DNA from: Elusimicrobiota bacterium
GTDB taxonomy: Bacteria; Elusimicrobiota; Elusimicrobia; 2-02-FULL-39-32
Assembly (NCBI GenBank): GCA_021730935.1
Contig: JAKFYJ010000006.1
Coordinates: forward strand, 1-64,000
Length of the DNA: 64,000 bases
Direction: 5' to 3'
Shown one piece after another: positions 9,716-19,250 of the stretch (position 1 is its first letter; every line of letters starts with the position of its first letter). A program made the translations under genes and the position numbers. Below the pieces are notes generated by a model. The model did not search any database and had not been told where the DNA came from. It was given only the letters and a program-made list of their open reading frames with translations.

Positions 9716-10921
9716 ATGTCTCTTGCAGATTCCTCCAAAACCATCGAGCGCGCCAACCGCGAACTTTCCCAGGGCCGTCCTGACGAAGCCATCAGCCTGG
9801 TGAACCCTCTCCTCAAAAAAGTCCCCGCGATTCCCGAGGCGTTCACTGTGAAAGTGAAAGCCCTGGTCGCGCAAAACAAATATCTCGCCGCGCAGGAAGT
9901 TTATGATCAGATGATCGCGGTCAATCAAGCCGATGATGCCGCCGCTCTTTCCGCTTTGGCCTGGGGCATCCTTAAAGAAGCGTTCACCGACAAGTCTTTC
10001 TTTGTTCGGGGCAGCGCCGCTCAGGCCCTTGGCGAAGTGGGCGACCAGCGCGCCATCAAACCTTTGACTCACCTTCTGAGCGACGAGTTCGACATCGTGA
10101 AAGTGCGCGCGATGGAAGCGATGGGTAAAATCGGAAACAGGGACGCGATCCCCATCCTGATGAGTTTTGCGGAGGACAAGAGATATCTCCTCCGCATCCA
10201 GGCCGTTGAATCTTTGGCCGCGCTTGGAGACCGCAGCCGTCTGGACGTCCTGCACAAGGATTTGGAAGATCCGACGCCTTCCGTGCGGGTGAGAGCGGCG
10301 GAGGTTTTGGGCAACCTGGCGGACCCTTCTTCCATCACTCCATTGCGAGGGAAACTTCGGGACGAGAGTTCCACGGTCCGCGTCCGTGTGGCTGAAGCTC
10401 TCGCCAAGTGCAATGACCAAAGCGTGAACAAGCTTTTTGAGGAAACCATAAAGGCGGGTGAATGGCCGGACAGGATCCGCTCGGCCAAATCCCTCATCAA
10501 CCTCGACAAGCCGGAAACGGCGTTCCCCGTGCTCCGCGAAGCCATGAAACATAAAGACTGGAAAGTGAGGGCGCAGGCCGCTCAAGTCCTGGGCGAGTCC
10601 GCCTCAAAGATGGCGTCCGACATCCTTGCCAAACACATGGACGATGAACGCTGGGAAGTCCGTTTCGCGGTGGTGAAAGCCATTGTGGATTTGGGCGACA
10701 AACAGGCGATCTTCCATCTGAGGACTCTTGTGAGCGCGGACGACGCCGATGTCCGGGCCAGCGCCGCTTCCGCTTTGGGCCAGGTGGGCGACAAAGACGA
10801 CCTCTTTTATCTGCGCCAGGAGTTCAAGGACATGGACGGGCGGGCCAAGGTCGCCGCCGCCAAATCCGTCATCCAGATCCGCCGCAAAATCGAGTCCGGC
10901 AAAGTTCCGGTTTCTCCTTGA
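9716..10921 (+). CDS. HEAT-repeat protein with N-terminal TPR-like segment
   Basis: Repeated VRxxAAxALGxxGDxxAIxxL units. Confidence 0.88.
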   Translation: MSLADSSKTIERANRELSQGRPDEAISLVNPLLKKVPAIPEAFTVKVKALVAQNKYLAAQEVYDQMIAVNQADDAAALSALAWGILKEAFTDKSFFVRGSAAQALGEVGDQRAIKPLTHLLSDEFDIVKVRAMEAMGKIGNRDAIPILMSFAEDKRYLLRIQAVESLAALGDRSRLDVLHKDLEDPTPSVRVRAAEVLGNLADPSSITPLRGKLRDESSTVRVRVAEALAKCNDQSVNKLFEETIKAGEWPDRIRSAKSLINLDKPETAFPVLREAMKHKDWKVRAQAAQVLGESASKMASDILAKHMDDERWEVRFAVVKAIVDLGDKQAIFHLRTLVSADDADVRASAASALGQVGDKDDLFYLRQEFKDMDGRAKVAAAKSVIQIRRKIESGKVPVSP

Positions 10922-10953
10922 ATTTTCGTCGAAGGTCTGTTACATTCTAGCCG

Positions 10954-12459
10954 ATGGGAATTTTCCAGGAACTCGTGCCGATCCTTGAGACAGCGGGCCT
11001 GACCCTTGCCGTCTCTTTCGGCATTTATATTGCCATCCGTTTTTTCGCCTATAAACGCTCCTTTCCCCTCCCCCACAAATTTGATTTCCTCTGGATCGTC
11101 GCCACTCTCCTTGTGCTTTATCTTTTGTGTGCCGTCCATCCTCCTCTGGCCGGAACCGCAAGTCCCCGGATTATCTCCTGGACCACTTTCGCGACCTTCC
11201 TCCTGATCTGTTATATCGGCATTTTCGTGCTCGACCAATTCTTCGTTGAATATTTCATGGTCACCGTCCTGAAACTCTATGTCGCGCCCCCGCTTCGAAA
11301 AGCCATCGTCATGTTCGTGTTCCTGATCGGGGTAATCGTGGGCATGCAGAAAATTTTCAACATGAACCCTATTGCGGTTTACTCTTCAACGGGAGCCATT
11401 ACCCTCGGCATCGGCCTTGCTCTCAAAGACGCGTTCCAGATGTTTTTCGCGGGCCTCGCCCTTTCGAGGGTGATCCGCATCGGAGACTGGATCAATCTCG
11501 GCGACAAGGAAGGCGTCGTGGTGGACATCAACTGGGCGAAGACCGTCCTTCGGACCTGGGAAGGCACTCATCTTTTTATCCCGAACAACGATCTTCAGAA
11601 AGGCATTTTTTTCAATTATAGTTATGGCGACCCGCGCCAGAGATGCCGTCTGGAAATCAGCGCTTCCTACGACGTTCCGCCTCAAAAAGTCAAAGGCGTG
11701 CTCCAGGCCTGCGTGGTGAATGTGGAGGGCGTCCTCAACGCGCCTCATCCGGAAGTCCTCCTCACTTCCTACGGCGAATTTTCGGTTCATTATGCTCTCA
11801 CCTTCTGGATCTCGGATTATTCCCGTCACAGGGAAATTTCCAGTGAGGCGGCGACGCGTATTTGGTATGCCTTCAAGCGGGAGAACATTGAGATTCCGTT
11901 CCCCATCCGCACCGTTCACATGGCAGAGGCCAAGACGGAGGCCAAATCTGTGGAATCTGAAAGCCTTTTGACCGGCATCGACCTTTTCAGGATGCTGTCG
12001 TCCGAAGAAAAACAGATGGTTTTGGAGCGGCTTTTGCGCCAGGTTTATCTCAAGGGCGAAGTCGCCGTCCGAGAGGGAGATCCCGGAAGCTCATTCTTTA
12101 TCGTGCACAAAGGACAATTTGAAGTCCTCAAACAGGCGAAAGACGGATCCCAGAGCGTGATCGGAAATTTGGGGCAGGGGCAGTTTTTCGGAGAGCTTTC
12201 GCTTTTGACCGGCGAGGCCAGGAGCGCCACCGTGCGCGCCGTGACGGATTCGGAACTTTTGCGCCTGGACAAGGCTGATTTCAAAGGCATCCTGGAAAAA
12301 CATCCCCAGCTCGCAGAAGAGTTCGCGAACATCGTGGGGTCCAGGCAAGCGGTCCTCGTGGAACACAGCGTCAAGCAGGAAGCCGCTTCCAAAAACGAAA
12401 ACAAAAACTCGATCTCCAGCAAGATCCGCGACTTTTTCAACCTGAAGGTGAGGATATGA
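10954..12459 (+). CDS. MscS-family mechanosensitive channel with C-terminal cyclic-nucleotide-binding (CNMP) domain
   Basis: TM helices, MscS core (STGAITLGIGLALKDAFQMFFAGLAL...GDWINLGDKEGVVVDINWAKTVLRTWEGTHLFIPNN), CNMP motif GQFFGELSLLTGEARSATVRA. Confidence 0.92.
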   Translation: MGIFQELVPILETAGLTLAVSFGIYIAIRFFAYKRSFPLPHKFDFLWIVATLLVLYLLCAVHPPLAGTASPRIISWTTFATFLLICYIGIFVLDQFFVEYFMVTVLKLYVAPPLRKAIVMFVFLIGVIVGMQKIFNMNPIAVYSSTGAITLGIGLALKDAFQMFFAGLALSRVIRIGDWINLGDKEGVVVDINWAKTVLRTWEGTHLFIPNNDLQKGIFFNYSYGDPRQRCRLEISASYDVPPQKVKGVLQACVVNVEGVLNAPHPEVLLTSYGEFSVHYALTFWISDYSRHREISSEAATRIWYAFKRENIEIPFPIRTVHMAEAKTEAKSVESESLLTGIDLFRMLSSEEKQMVLERLLRQVYLKGEVAVREGDPGSSFFIVHKGQFEVLKQAKDGSQSVIGNLGQGQFFGELSLLTGEARSATVRAVTDSELLRLDKADFKGILEKHPQLAEEFANIVGSRQAVLVEHSVKQEAASKNENKNSISSKIRDFFNLKVRI

Positions 12460-14528
12460 AGAAGCGCCTCCGATTTTTCAGCCTGATTATTTCTCTGATT
12501 GTCTCCGCTTTGGTTTTTACAGCCGTCTCATGTCACAAGCTGGATAACCTGGAATTCAAATCATTGGATTGGCGTTTCAGAATGCGCGGTGCTGAGTCAT
12601 TGGTTTCCCCTGTGGTTGTCGCAGCGATCGATGACAATTCGCTTTCAACGATCGGGAAATGGCCGTGGCCGAGAAAAATTCATGGAGATTTAATTGATAT
12701 TTGCCGAAAAGCGGGAGCCGCCGCTGTGGTCTTCGATGTGCTTTTTCTTGAACCTGACCGTTATGACGCATCGAACGATCGAATTTTAGGCGAGGCGATT
12801 AAAAAGTATGGAAAAGTCATCCTCCCTTTTGATTTCAAATTTGAGACGATTGAACAGACCGAAAACAACGAAAAGGGCGATGAGATTCAAAAAAGAGAAA
12901 TGATTGTTGAAAAAGATGAGCCGATCTCCCAGTCGAGATACGCCCGGGCTCTTGGATTTGTGAATGCCATCCCGGACGATGACGGCACCTTAAGGAAATC
13001 AATTCTGTCTTACGATTACAAAGGCAAGACATACTATTCGCTCGGCGTTCAGTCACTCGCCATGGTTGAAGGCAAATCGCCTGAGGATCTTTTTGAAAAT
13101 ATTCATGTTATTGAATCTAATTATTATGGAAACCGGACCCGACAGGCCTGGGTGAATTGGAGAGGGCCCGAAGAGCTGTTCGTTTCGCACTCGTGCGCTG
13201 AAATACTCGATGCTGAGGTCCCGTTGGATTGGAAAAAACAATGGCTCGGCGGCAAAATTGTTATTGTGGGTTCAACGGCTTTGGGACTCTATGATCATTA
13301 TCCAACGGCATTTTCTCCGTCTTTTCCAGGATTATATATGCACGCAAATGTGATCGATAACTTATGGTCCAGACAGCGGACCCAAGATTTTCTAAAGCCT
13401 TTAAGCAAAACCTTAACACACGTATTAATTTTCCTTTTCGCGATCCTCGTGGGCGCGTTCATCTCCAACTTTTCCGCAACCTGGGGCGCTGTTTCCACGG
13501 TGGCTCTCGCGGCGGCATTTTGGACGGTCGGATATTTTCTCATGGTGAAGAAGTTTTATTACATCGAGCTGGTCGCTCCCACGATCTCGCTCGTCGGCAG
13601 TTACATCGCGGTCTTTTTCTATCGTTTTATTGTTGAGCAAAGGGAGAAGGCGGGCATCAAAAAAGCTTTCGGGGTTTATGTGAATCCGCACGTCGTGGAC
13701 GCCATCGCCAAAAACCCTGAAGCGCTCAAACTCGGCGGAGAACAGCGCGAGATGACCGTGATGTTTTCTGATGTGGCCGGCTTCACCACGATTTCGGAAA
13801 AATTGTCGCCCTCAGAACTGGTTCAGCTCCTGAACCTTTATCTCACCGCCATGACGGACACGATCATGCGGCTGGACGGCACCGTCGACAAATATGAGGG
13901 TGACGCCATCATGGCTTTCTGGGGCGCGCCTCTGGCCCAGCCGGCCCACGCGAAGATGGCTTGCCTTGCGGTCCTGGAAAACCGCGAGCGTCTCAAGCAG
14001 CTCAATGTTGAGCTGAAAGCCAAAGGCATGAACGAGCTTTTCGCGCGGTGCGGGCTCAACACGGGCCCCATGAACGTCGGGAACATGGGTTCTTCTCAAA
14101 AATTTAACTATACTGTTATGGGCGACGCGGTGAACCTTGCCTCCCGCCTTGAAGGCGCGAACAAGCAATATGGCACGATGCTGATGGTTTCGGAAACAAC
14201 TTATGCCGCGGCCAAAGACGAAATCGAGGTCCGCGAGCTGGACCTTCTTCGGGTGAAAGGCAAAAAACTGCCCATCAAAGTTTTTGAGCTGGTCAGCAAA
14301 AAAGGCGGACTCACGGAAGAGCAGAAAAAGGCTTTCGCGATTTATGATTCCGCGCTCGAGCTTTATCGCAAACGGGATTTCAAATCGGCCCTCTCAAAAT
14401 TCGGGCAGGTGACGGAGATCCTTCCCAAGGACGGTCCGTCGGAAACATATTCAGGACGGTGCAACGATTATCTTAAAACTCCCCCTCCCGCGGATTGGGA
14501 CGGCGTGTTCGTGATGACCACAAAATAA
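12456..14528 (+). CDS. CHASE2-domain class III adenylate/guanylate cyclase
   Basis: CHASE2 region (VAAIDDNSLSTIGKWPWPRKIH), three TMs, cyclase motifs VMFSDVAGFTTISE, DKYEGDAIMAFWGAP, NYTVMGDAVNLASRLEG. Confidence 0.93.
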   Translation: MKKRLRFFSLIISLIVSALVFTAVSCHKLDNLEFKSLDWRFRMRGAESLVSPVVVAAIDDNSLSTIGKWPWPRKIHGDLIDICRKAGAAAVVFDVLFLEPDRYDASNDRILGEAIKKYGKVILPFDFKFETIEQTENNEKGDEIQKREMIVEKDEPISQSRYARALGFVNAIPDDDGTLRKSILSYDYKGKTYYSLGVQSLAMVEGKSPEDLFENIHVIESNYYGNRTRQAWVNWRGPEELFVSHSCAEILDAEVPLDWKKQWLGGKIVIVGSTALGLYDHYPTAFSPSFPGLYMHANVIDNLWSRQRTQDFLKPLSKTLTHVLIFLFAILVGAFISNFSATWGAVSTVALAAAFWTVGYFLMVKKFYYIELVAPTISLVGSYIAVFFYRFIVEQREKAGIKKAFGVYVNPHVVDAIAKNPEALKLGGEQREMTVMFSDVAGFTTISEKLSPSELVQLLNLYLTAMTDTIMRLDGTVDKYEGDAIMAFWGAPLAQPAHAKMACLAVLENRERLKQLNVELKAKGMNELFARCGLNTGPMNVGNMGSSQKFNYTVMGDAVNLASRLEGANKQYGTMLMVSETTYAAAKDEIEVRELDLLRVKGKKLPIKVFELVSKKGGLTEEQKKAFAIYDSALELYRKRDFKSALSKFGQVTEILPKDGPSETYSGRCNDYLKTPPPADWDGVFVMTTK

Positions 14529-14529
14529 A

Positions 14530-15321
14530 ATGGAAATATTCTGGCGACTTGTTTTGGGCCACCTGATCGGAGATTTCACTCTCCAGACCAACTATATCGC
14601 CGCCTGGAAACGCAGGAGTCTCGCGGGCATGATCGTCCACTGCGCCATTCACCCGGTCCTTTATGCTCTGCTTCTCTGGAACTATATGGGCAGGATCTGG
14701 CTCGAAGTGGGTCCTCTCTCGCTCTCAGGCTGGGCCTGTGTGTTCATCATCTTCGCCTCTCACTTCATCGAGGACCAGTGGCGCGTGTGGTCGGTCCTGA
14801 AACGCAACGCTCCCGACAACACTTTCTTTTATGTCTGGGACCAGGTCATCCATTACGCGGTCCTTTTCATCATTGCCCCCTCCATTGAAGGCGCCACGAG
14901 CAAATATGGTTTCCTGCGTTATCCTCCCATCGCTGATTTTCTCCCCCTTGATCAGGCGCAGGGGTTGAGCCTCTGGGACCGGTTCATGACGGTGAGCGTG
15001 CCGGAACCCTGGGTGCTGGCCGCGATCCTCATCGTGATCGTGACGCATTTTACGACGGTCTCAATATATTTTGTGGAGAAAGATTTCTTCGGAAAAGATT
15101 TTCCGGGCGACGCGGAAAAATATATCGGCATGGCGGAACGGTTGGCGGTGACGCTCGCGTTTCTGTTGCCGGGCCATTGGAGTTTGGCCGCCGCGGGCGT
15201 CTGGCTGGCTTATCAGATCGTCGGAAAAATCCGCAAAACGAGCGCCGCATCCTGGACAAACCTCGGCATCGGATATGGAACCGCAGTCCTTTGCGGGCTC
15301 CTCATCCGGAAAATCCTTTAA
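14530..15321 (+). CDS. DUF3307-like integral membrane protein
   Basis: GHLIGDFTLQTNYIAAWKRRSLAGMIVHCAIH ... SHFIEDQWRVW, multiple TMs. Confidence 0.7.
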   Translation: MEIFWRLVLGHLIGDFTLQTNYIAAWKRRSLAGMIVHCAIHPVLYALLLWNYMGRIWLEVGPLSLSGWACVFIIFASHFIEDQWRVWSVLKRNAPDNTFFYVWDQVIHYAVLFIIAPSIEGATSKYGFLRYPPIADFLPLDQAQGLSLWDRFMTVSVPEPWVLAAILIVIVTHFTTVSIYFVEKDFFGKDFPGDAEKYIGMAERLAVTLAFLLPGHWSLAAAGVWLAYQIVGKIRKTSAASWTNLGIGYGTAVLCGLLIRKIL

Positions 15322-15353
15322 AAAAATATCGATCGGCTTGATTTTAAAATTGG

Positions 15354-15426
15354 TGCGCCCTGAAGGATTTGAACCTTCGGCCTACTGTTTCGTAGACAGT
15401 CGCTCTATCCCCTGAGCTAAGGGCGC
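15354..15426 (-). tRNA. tRNA-Arg(ACG)
   Basis: Reverse complement GCGCCCTTAGCTCAGGGGATAGAGCGACTGTCTACGAAACAGTAGGCCGAAGGTTCAAATCCTTCAGGGCGCA folds as a cloverleaf; anticodon ACG. Confidence 0.95.
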
Positions 15427-15526
15427 ATGAAATCGGAAGTCCTTAATTTTAGCATATTCAGGCGTAACTTTTGGCGCGTTTCCGGCGTCTAATATAAACA
15501 GGGCACTCAATAAAACGGAGGTTGGA

Positions 15527-15895
15527 ATGAAAAAAGGATATCTGATGGGCATTGCGGCTGTCTCGGCCATGTTTTTGTTTGCCGGCCAGGCCGGCGCGAA
15601 ATGGGGCGGCGGCGCATGCTGTGCGGACAAAACGCAGGGGAAGATGCATGACCGGATGGCGAAAAAACTCAATCTGACGGAAACTCAAAAGGCTGAGCTG
15701 GAGAAAATCATGCAGGAGAAGCGCGGCGAAATGGAATCTCTCCATTCCCAGATGGAGGCGATTCATGAAAAGTATGACGGAAAACTTGTTTCAATCCTGA
15801 CGGACGATCAGAAGAAAAAGTTCAGCGAGATGAAGGAAAAGCGCGAAAAGAAAATGGGCAAATGCAAAGAAAAATGTGAGATGAAGAAAAAATAA
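15527..15895 (+). CDS. Small periplasmic Spy/CpxP-like (LTxxQ) protein
   Basis: Signal peptide, NLTETQKAELEKIMQEKRGEM...LTDDQKKKFSEM. Confidence 0.7.
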   Translation: MKKGYLMGIAAVSAMFLFAGQAGAKWGGGACCADKTQGKMHDRMAKKLNLTETQKAELEKIMQEKRGEMESLHSQMEAIHEKYDGKLVSILTDDQKKKFSEMKEKREKKMGKCKEKCEMKKK

Positions 15896-15905
15896 AGTTC
15901 AGAGC

Positions 15906-17471
15906 TCAAACGGCAACGGGCTTTTTTCCCGACTTCAAAGTCATGCGGGAAGAAAGCCCGTTGTTTTTGCAGTGCGCCAAAATTGCGGCCAGAAAAACCA
16001 GGCCATATTGGGAAACCTTAAAATCCCCGAACCCCGAGATTTGGCGGATCTCCGCAAGCGTGTGGGGCAGATAGGCCGCGAGCTCAATCAGGGTTTTGTC
16101 TGAGAAAATGATATAGGCTGGGACGTTTTTTTCGGCCGCGAGGCGGGTGCGGAGCGATTTCAGTTCTTTGAGGAGTTCCCCGTCATAGGTTTCCGGAGGG
16201 GCGCTTTTCCCCGCCTTCACAGGGACGCGCGCCGTGAGCGTTTCTTGAGGCTCTTTTTCCGTGAAGATCGTTTGAATCCCCAGGCAGACGTCGCAGCTCG
16301 CGCAGTTCCCCGGGTGTTCTTCTCCAAAATAATTCATCAAAAATTTCCGACGGCAAGTTTTGATTTCGCAGAACTCGGACATCTTGTCCAGTTTCCGCAT
16401 CATGACGCGCGTCTGCTCAAAATTGTTGTCGATCCGCACCATATATTTCAGCTTCATGACGTCGCCTCGGCTGTAAAATAGCACGGCCTCGCTTTTGACT
16501 CCGTCCCGCCCGGCTCGGCCCGTTTCCTGATAATAGCTCTCGATGTTTTTGGGCAGGTCCATGTGGACCACATAACGCACATTGGACTTGTCGATCCCCA
16601 TCCCGAACGCGACGGTGGCCACGATCACCTTCACCTCGTCTTTGATGAACAGATCCTGGTTCCTGGCCCGCCGCTCTGAGGCAAGCCCCGCGTGATAGGG
16701 CCGGGCGCTCACGCCGTCTTTCTTCAGTTTTTCCGCGATGTTCTCGACGGAAGCGCGCGACAGCGCATAAACGATGCCGGAATCTTCGGCGTGGTCCCGG
16801 ATATATTCCAACAGCTTGTCATAGCTGTTTTTCTTGGGCTCGATGAAATAATGAATGTTCTCGCGGTTGAAACTTGAGACGAAAATGTTGGGATTTTTGA
16901 GTTTCAGTTTTTCCAGGATGTCTTTTTGGGTGAGAGCGTCTGCGGTGGCGGTGAGAGCGATGACGGGCGTATCGGGAAAATGTTCTTTGAGGACGGAAAG
17001 CTGAAGATATTCCGGGCGGAAATCGTGGCCCCAGTGGGAGACGCAGTGCGCTTCGTCCACGGCGAAGAGTGAGACATTGCAAGCCTTGAGGACGCGGATG
17101 AAATCATATTCGTTGGAAAACAGCCTTTCGGGCGCGATATAGAGGAGTTTGATTTTTCCGGCGCGGAGGTTGGCCAGAGTGTCTCCGAAATCGTCATAAG
17201 ACAGACTGCTGTTCAGGAAAGCCGCTGAGACGCCGGAAAGAGTGAGGCTGTCCACCTGGTCTTTCATGAGAGCGATCAAGGGAGAGATGACGACGGCGAG
17301 GCCGTCCTGCAGGAGGGCCGGGACCTGATAACAGAGAGATTTTCCCCCGCCGGTGGGCATGAGGACGAAAGTGTCTTTTTTCGCGAGGACGGATTCAATG
17401 ATCTTGTCCTGGTTGAGGCGGAAATCAGCGTATCCGAACTGTTCGCGCAGGACTTCAATGGCGGAGGTCAT
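15906..17471 (-). CDS. recQ: ATP-dependent DNA helicase RecQ
   Basis: FVLMPTGGGKSLCYQVPALL, DEAH, ATVAFGMGIDKSNVRYVVH, zinc cysteines, HRDC-like C-terminus. Confidence 0.93.
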   Translation of the reverse strand: MTSAIEVLREQFGYADFRLNQDKIIESVLAKKDTFVLMPTGGGKSLCYQVPALLQDGLAVVISPLIALMKDQVDSLTLSGVSAAFLNSSLSYDDFGDTLANLRAGKIKLLYIAPERLFSNEYDFIRVLKACNVSLFAVDEAHCVSHWGHDFRPEYLQLSVLKEHFPDTPVIALTATADALTQKDILEKLKLKNPNIFVSSFNRENIHYFIEPKKNSYDKLLEYIRDHAEDSGIVYALSRASVENIAEKLKKDGVSARPYHAGLASERRARNQDLFIKDEVKVIVATVAFGMGIDKSNVRYVVHMDLPKNIESYYQETGRAGRDGVKSEAVLFYSRGDVMKLKYMVRIDNNFEQTRVMMRKLDKMSEFCEIKTCRRKFLMNYFGEEHPGNCASCDVCLGIQTIFTEKEPQETLTARVPVKAGKSAPPETYDGELLKELKSLRTRLAAEKNVPAYIIFSDKTLIELAAYLPHTLAEIRQISGFGDFKVSQYGLVFLAAILAHCKNNGLSSRMTLKSGKKPVAV

Positions 17472-17500
17472 GAGAAGAGTATATCAAAAAGAAAATCTGT

Positions 17501-17518
17501 CGGAGGAGGAGGGATTTG
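17501..17518 (-). pseudogene. Isolated 18-bp copy of the tRNA-Ser 3' end
   Basis: cggaggaggagggatttg is identical to 17643..17660 (3' end of tRNA-Ser on the minus strand). Confidence 0.6.
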
Positions 17519-17642
17519 GCCCCTACGCTCGGCAGAGCTCGCTGCGTGGCCTCACCTCGTTCGCTTTCGGCCAGAGGCCTCATCCTCGCTTTGCTCGGCG
17601 CTCACTCGCTTCAAATCCTTGAATTGATCCTGAAAACTGATT

Positions 17643-17733
<91 letters not shown>

Positions 17734-17783
17734 ATTTTAACGACATAGATTTTAGCATATCTTATAATCTATAATTCAGTATC

Positions 17784-19247
17784 GTGAACAACAAAGACCG
17801 TCGTTTCGGCGGGAACCTCGCCTGGGGCATGGCTGGATTCTTGTCCTGTTTCATGTTCTTTTCCCCCGCCTTGAGCTCAGATGAAACAGTTTCTCCTCAC
17901 CAGCATCAGCACATGCGTGAACCCTCTCCGACAAGCATCGACATCCGCCTGGAACGCTCCGCTCATCCCCATCACGGCGGACACGAGAACGCTCACGCGC
18001 ACCGCGGCTTGCTGAGCTCAAACATCACCCCCGAACCCTCCGGCACGAGCTGGGAGCCGGAATCGACGCCGATGGAAGGCCTGCATTACTATAAAAAGAA
18101 ATGGCTTTTCATGCTCCACGGTTTCGCGAATGCCGGATATACGGCCAGGCTCAACAAGTCGGAATCGCTTCGGGGCGCGGACCAGTTTTTCACGACGAAC
18201 ATGTTTATGTTCATGGGCCTCCGCGAACTGAAGAGCGGCGCGTGGGGGTTCCGCGTGATGGCGGACCTTGAACCGGTGATGGGGCCGGACGGATATCCGC
18301 TCCTCATGCAGACCGGCGGCGTGGGCGAAGATCAAACGCACCTCGTGGACCGGCAGCATCCGCACGACATGATCATGGAGCTGGCGGCCACATATAGTCA
18401 CTCTCTCTCAAAGGACCAGACGGTTTTTGTTTATGCGGGGCTCCCCGGGGAACCCGCTTTCGGGCCGCCCGCGTTCATGCACCGTTTTTCTTCCATCAAC
18501 AATCCCACGGCTCCGATCACGCACCACTGGTTTGAGTCGACGCACATCACGGAAGGGGTGGCCACGCTCGGATATGTCTGGAAAAATTTCAAGCTCGACG
18601 GCTCGGTTTTCAACGGGAAAGAACCCGACGACCGCAGGTGGGACATTGAACGGCCGGAATTTAATTCTTATTCAGCGCGGGCCGCAATCAACGCTTCGGA
18701 AAACCTTGCGTTTCAGGCGAGCTATGGCCGCATCGGGAGTCCGCACTCGCTTTTGTCGAACCTGGATTATTCCGACCGCGTGAACGCGACCGCGATGATG
18801 AATTGGATGCCGCCGCAGGAAGTCTGGCAATTCCTCGTGGGCTGGGGCGCAACGATGGATCATCCGGGAAACGCTTTGGGCGCTTTGCTTGTGGAGCTCA
18901 CACGCGCCATCCGCAACACGCATTTCGTGTTTTATCGCCTGGAAGTCGCTTCAAAAAATGATTTGTTCCTCTCGGGCGGGCCGTCGCATTTTCACAGGCC
19001 GGATCTGGTGGCGCTCAGCCCCGACGCCGGAGAAACCAAACTGATTTCCAGGGTCAGCGCGGGATATCTTTATGATTTTAAAACTTATCGGAAAACGTCC
19101 TGGGGCGTGGGAGCCCAAATTTCCGTCTATCCTGTGCCGCGCGCTTTGGAAGTCGCTTATGGATCTCCGGGGCTCAATTTGGTTTTGTTCACGCGGATGC
19201 GGTTTTCGGGATTGGAGAACGCGAAGAAACCCGAGGGGTTCAGGTGA
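17784..19247 (+). CDS. Predicted secreted/outer-membrane beta-barrel protein with His-rich N-terminus
   Basis: Signal peptide; HQHQHMREP...HPHHGGHENAHAH; barrel-like C-terminal region. Confidence 0.65.
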   Translation: MNNKDRRFGGNLAWGMAGFLSCFMFFSPALSSDETVSPHQHQHMREPSPTSIDIRLERSAHPHHGGHENAHAHRGLLSSNITPEPSGTSWEPESTPMEGLHYYKKKWLFMLHGFANAGYTARLNKSESLRGADQFFTTNMFMFMGLRELKSGAWGFRVMADLEPVMGPDGYPLLMQTGGVGEDQTHLVDRQHPHDMIMELAATYSHSLSKDQTVFVYAGLPGEPAFGPPAFMHRFSSINNPTAPITHHWFESTHITEGVATLGYVWKNFKLDGSVFNGKEPDDRRWDIERPEFNSYSARAAINASENLAFQASYGRIGSPHSLLSNLDYSDRVNATAMMNWMPPQEVWQFLVGWGATMDHPGNALGALLVELTRAIRNTHFVFYRLEVASKNDLFLSGGPSHFHRPDLVALSPDAGETKLISRVSAGYLYDFKTYRKTSWGVGAQISVYPVPRALEVAYGSPGLNLVLFTRMRFSGLENAKKPEGFR

Positions 19248-19250
19248 GTT

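Noticed and set aside
9578-10585. 335-aa minus-strand ORF
   Set aside because: Antisense of atpC and the HEAT-repeat gene, which are well supported
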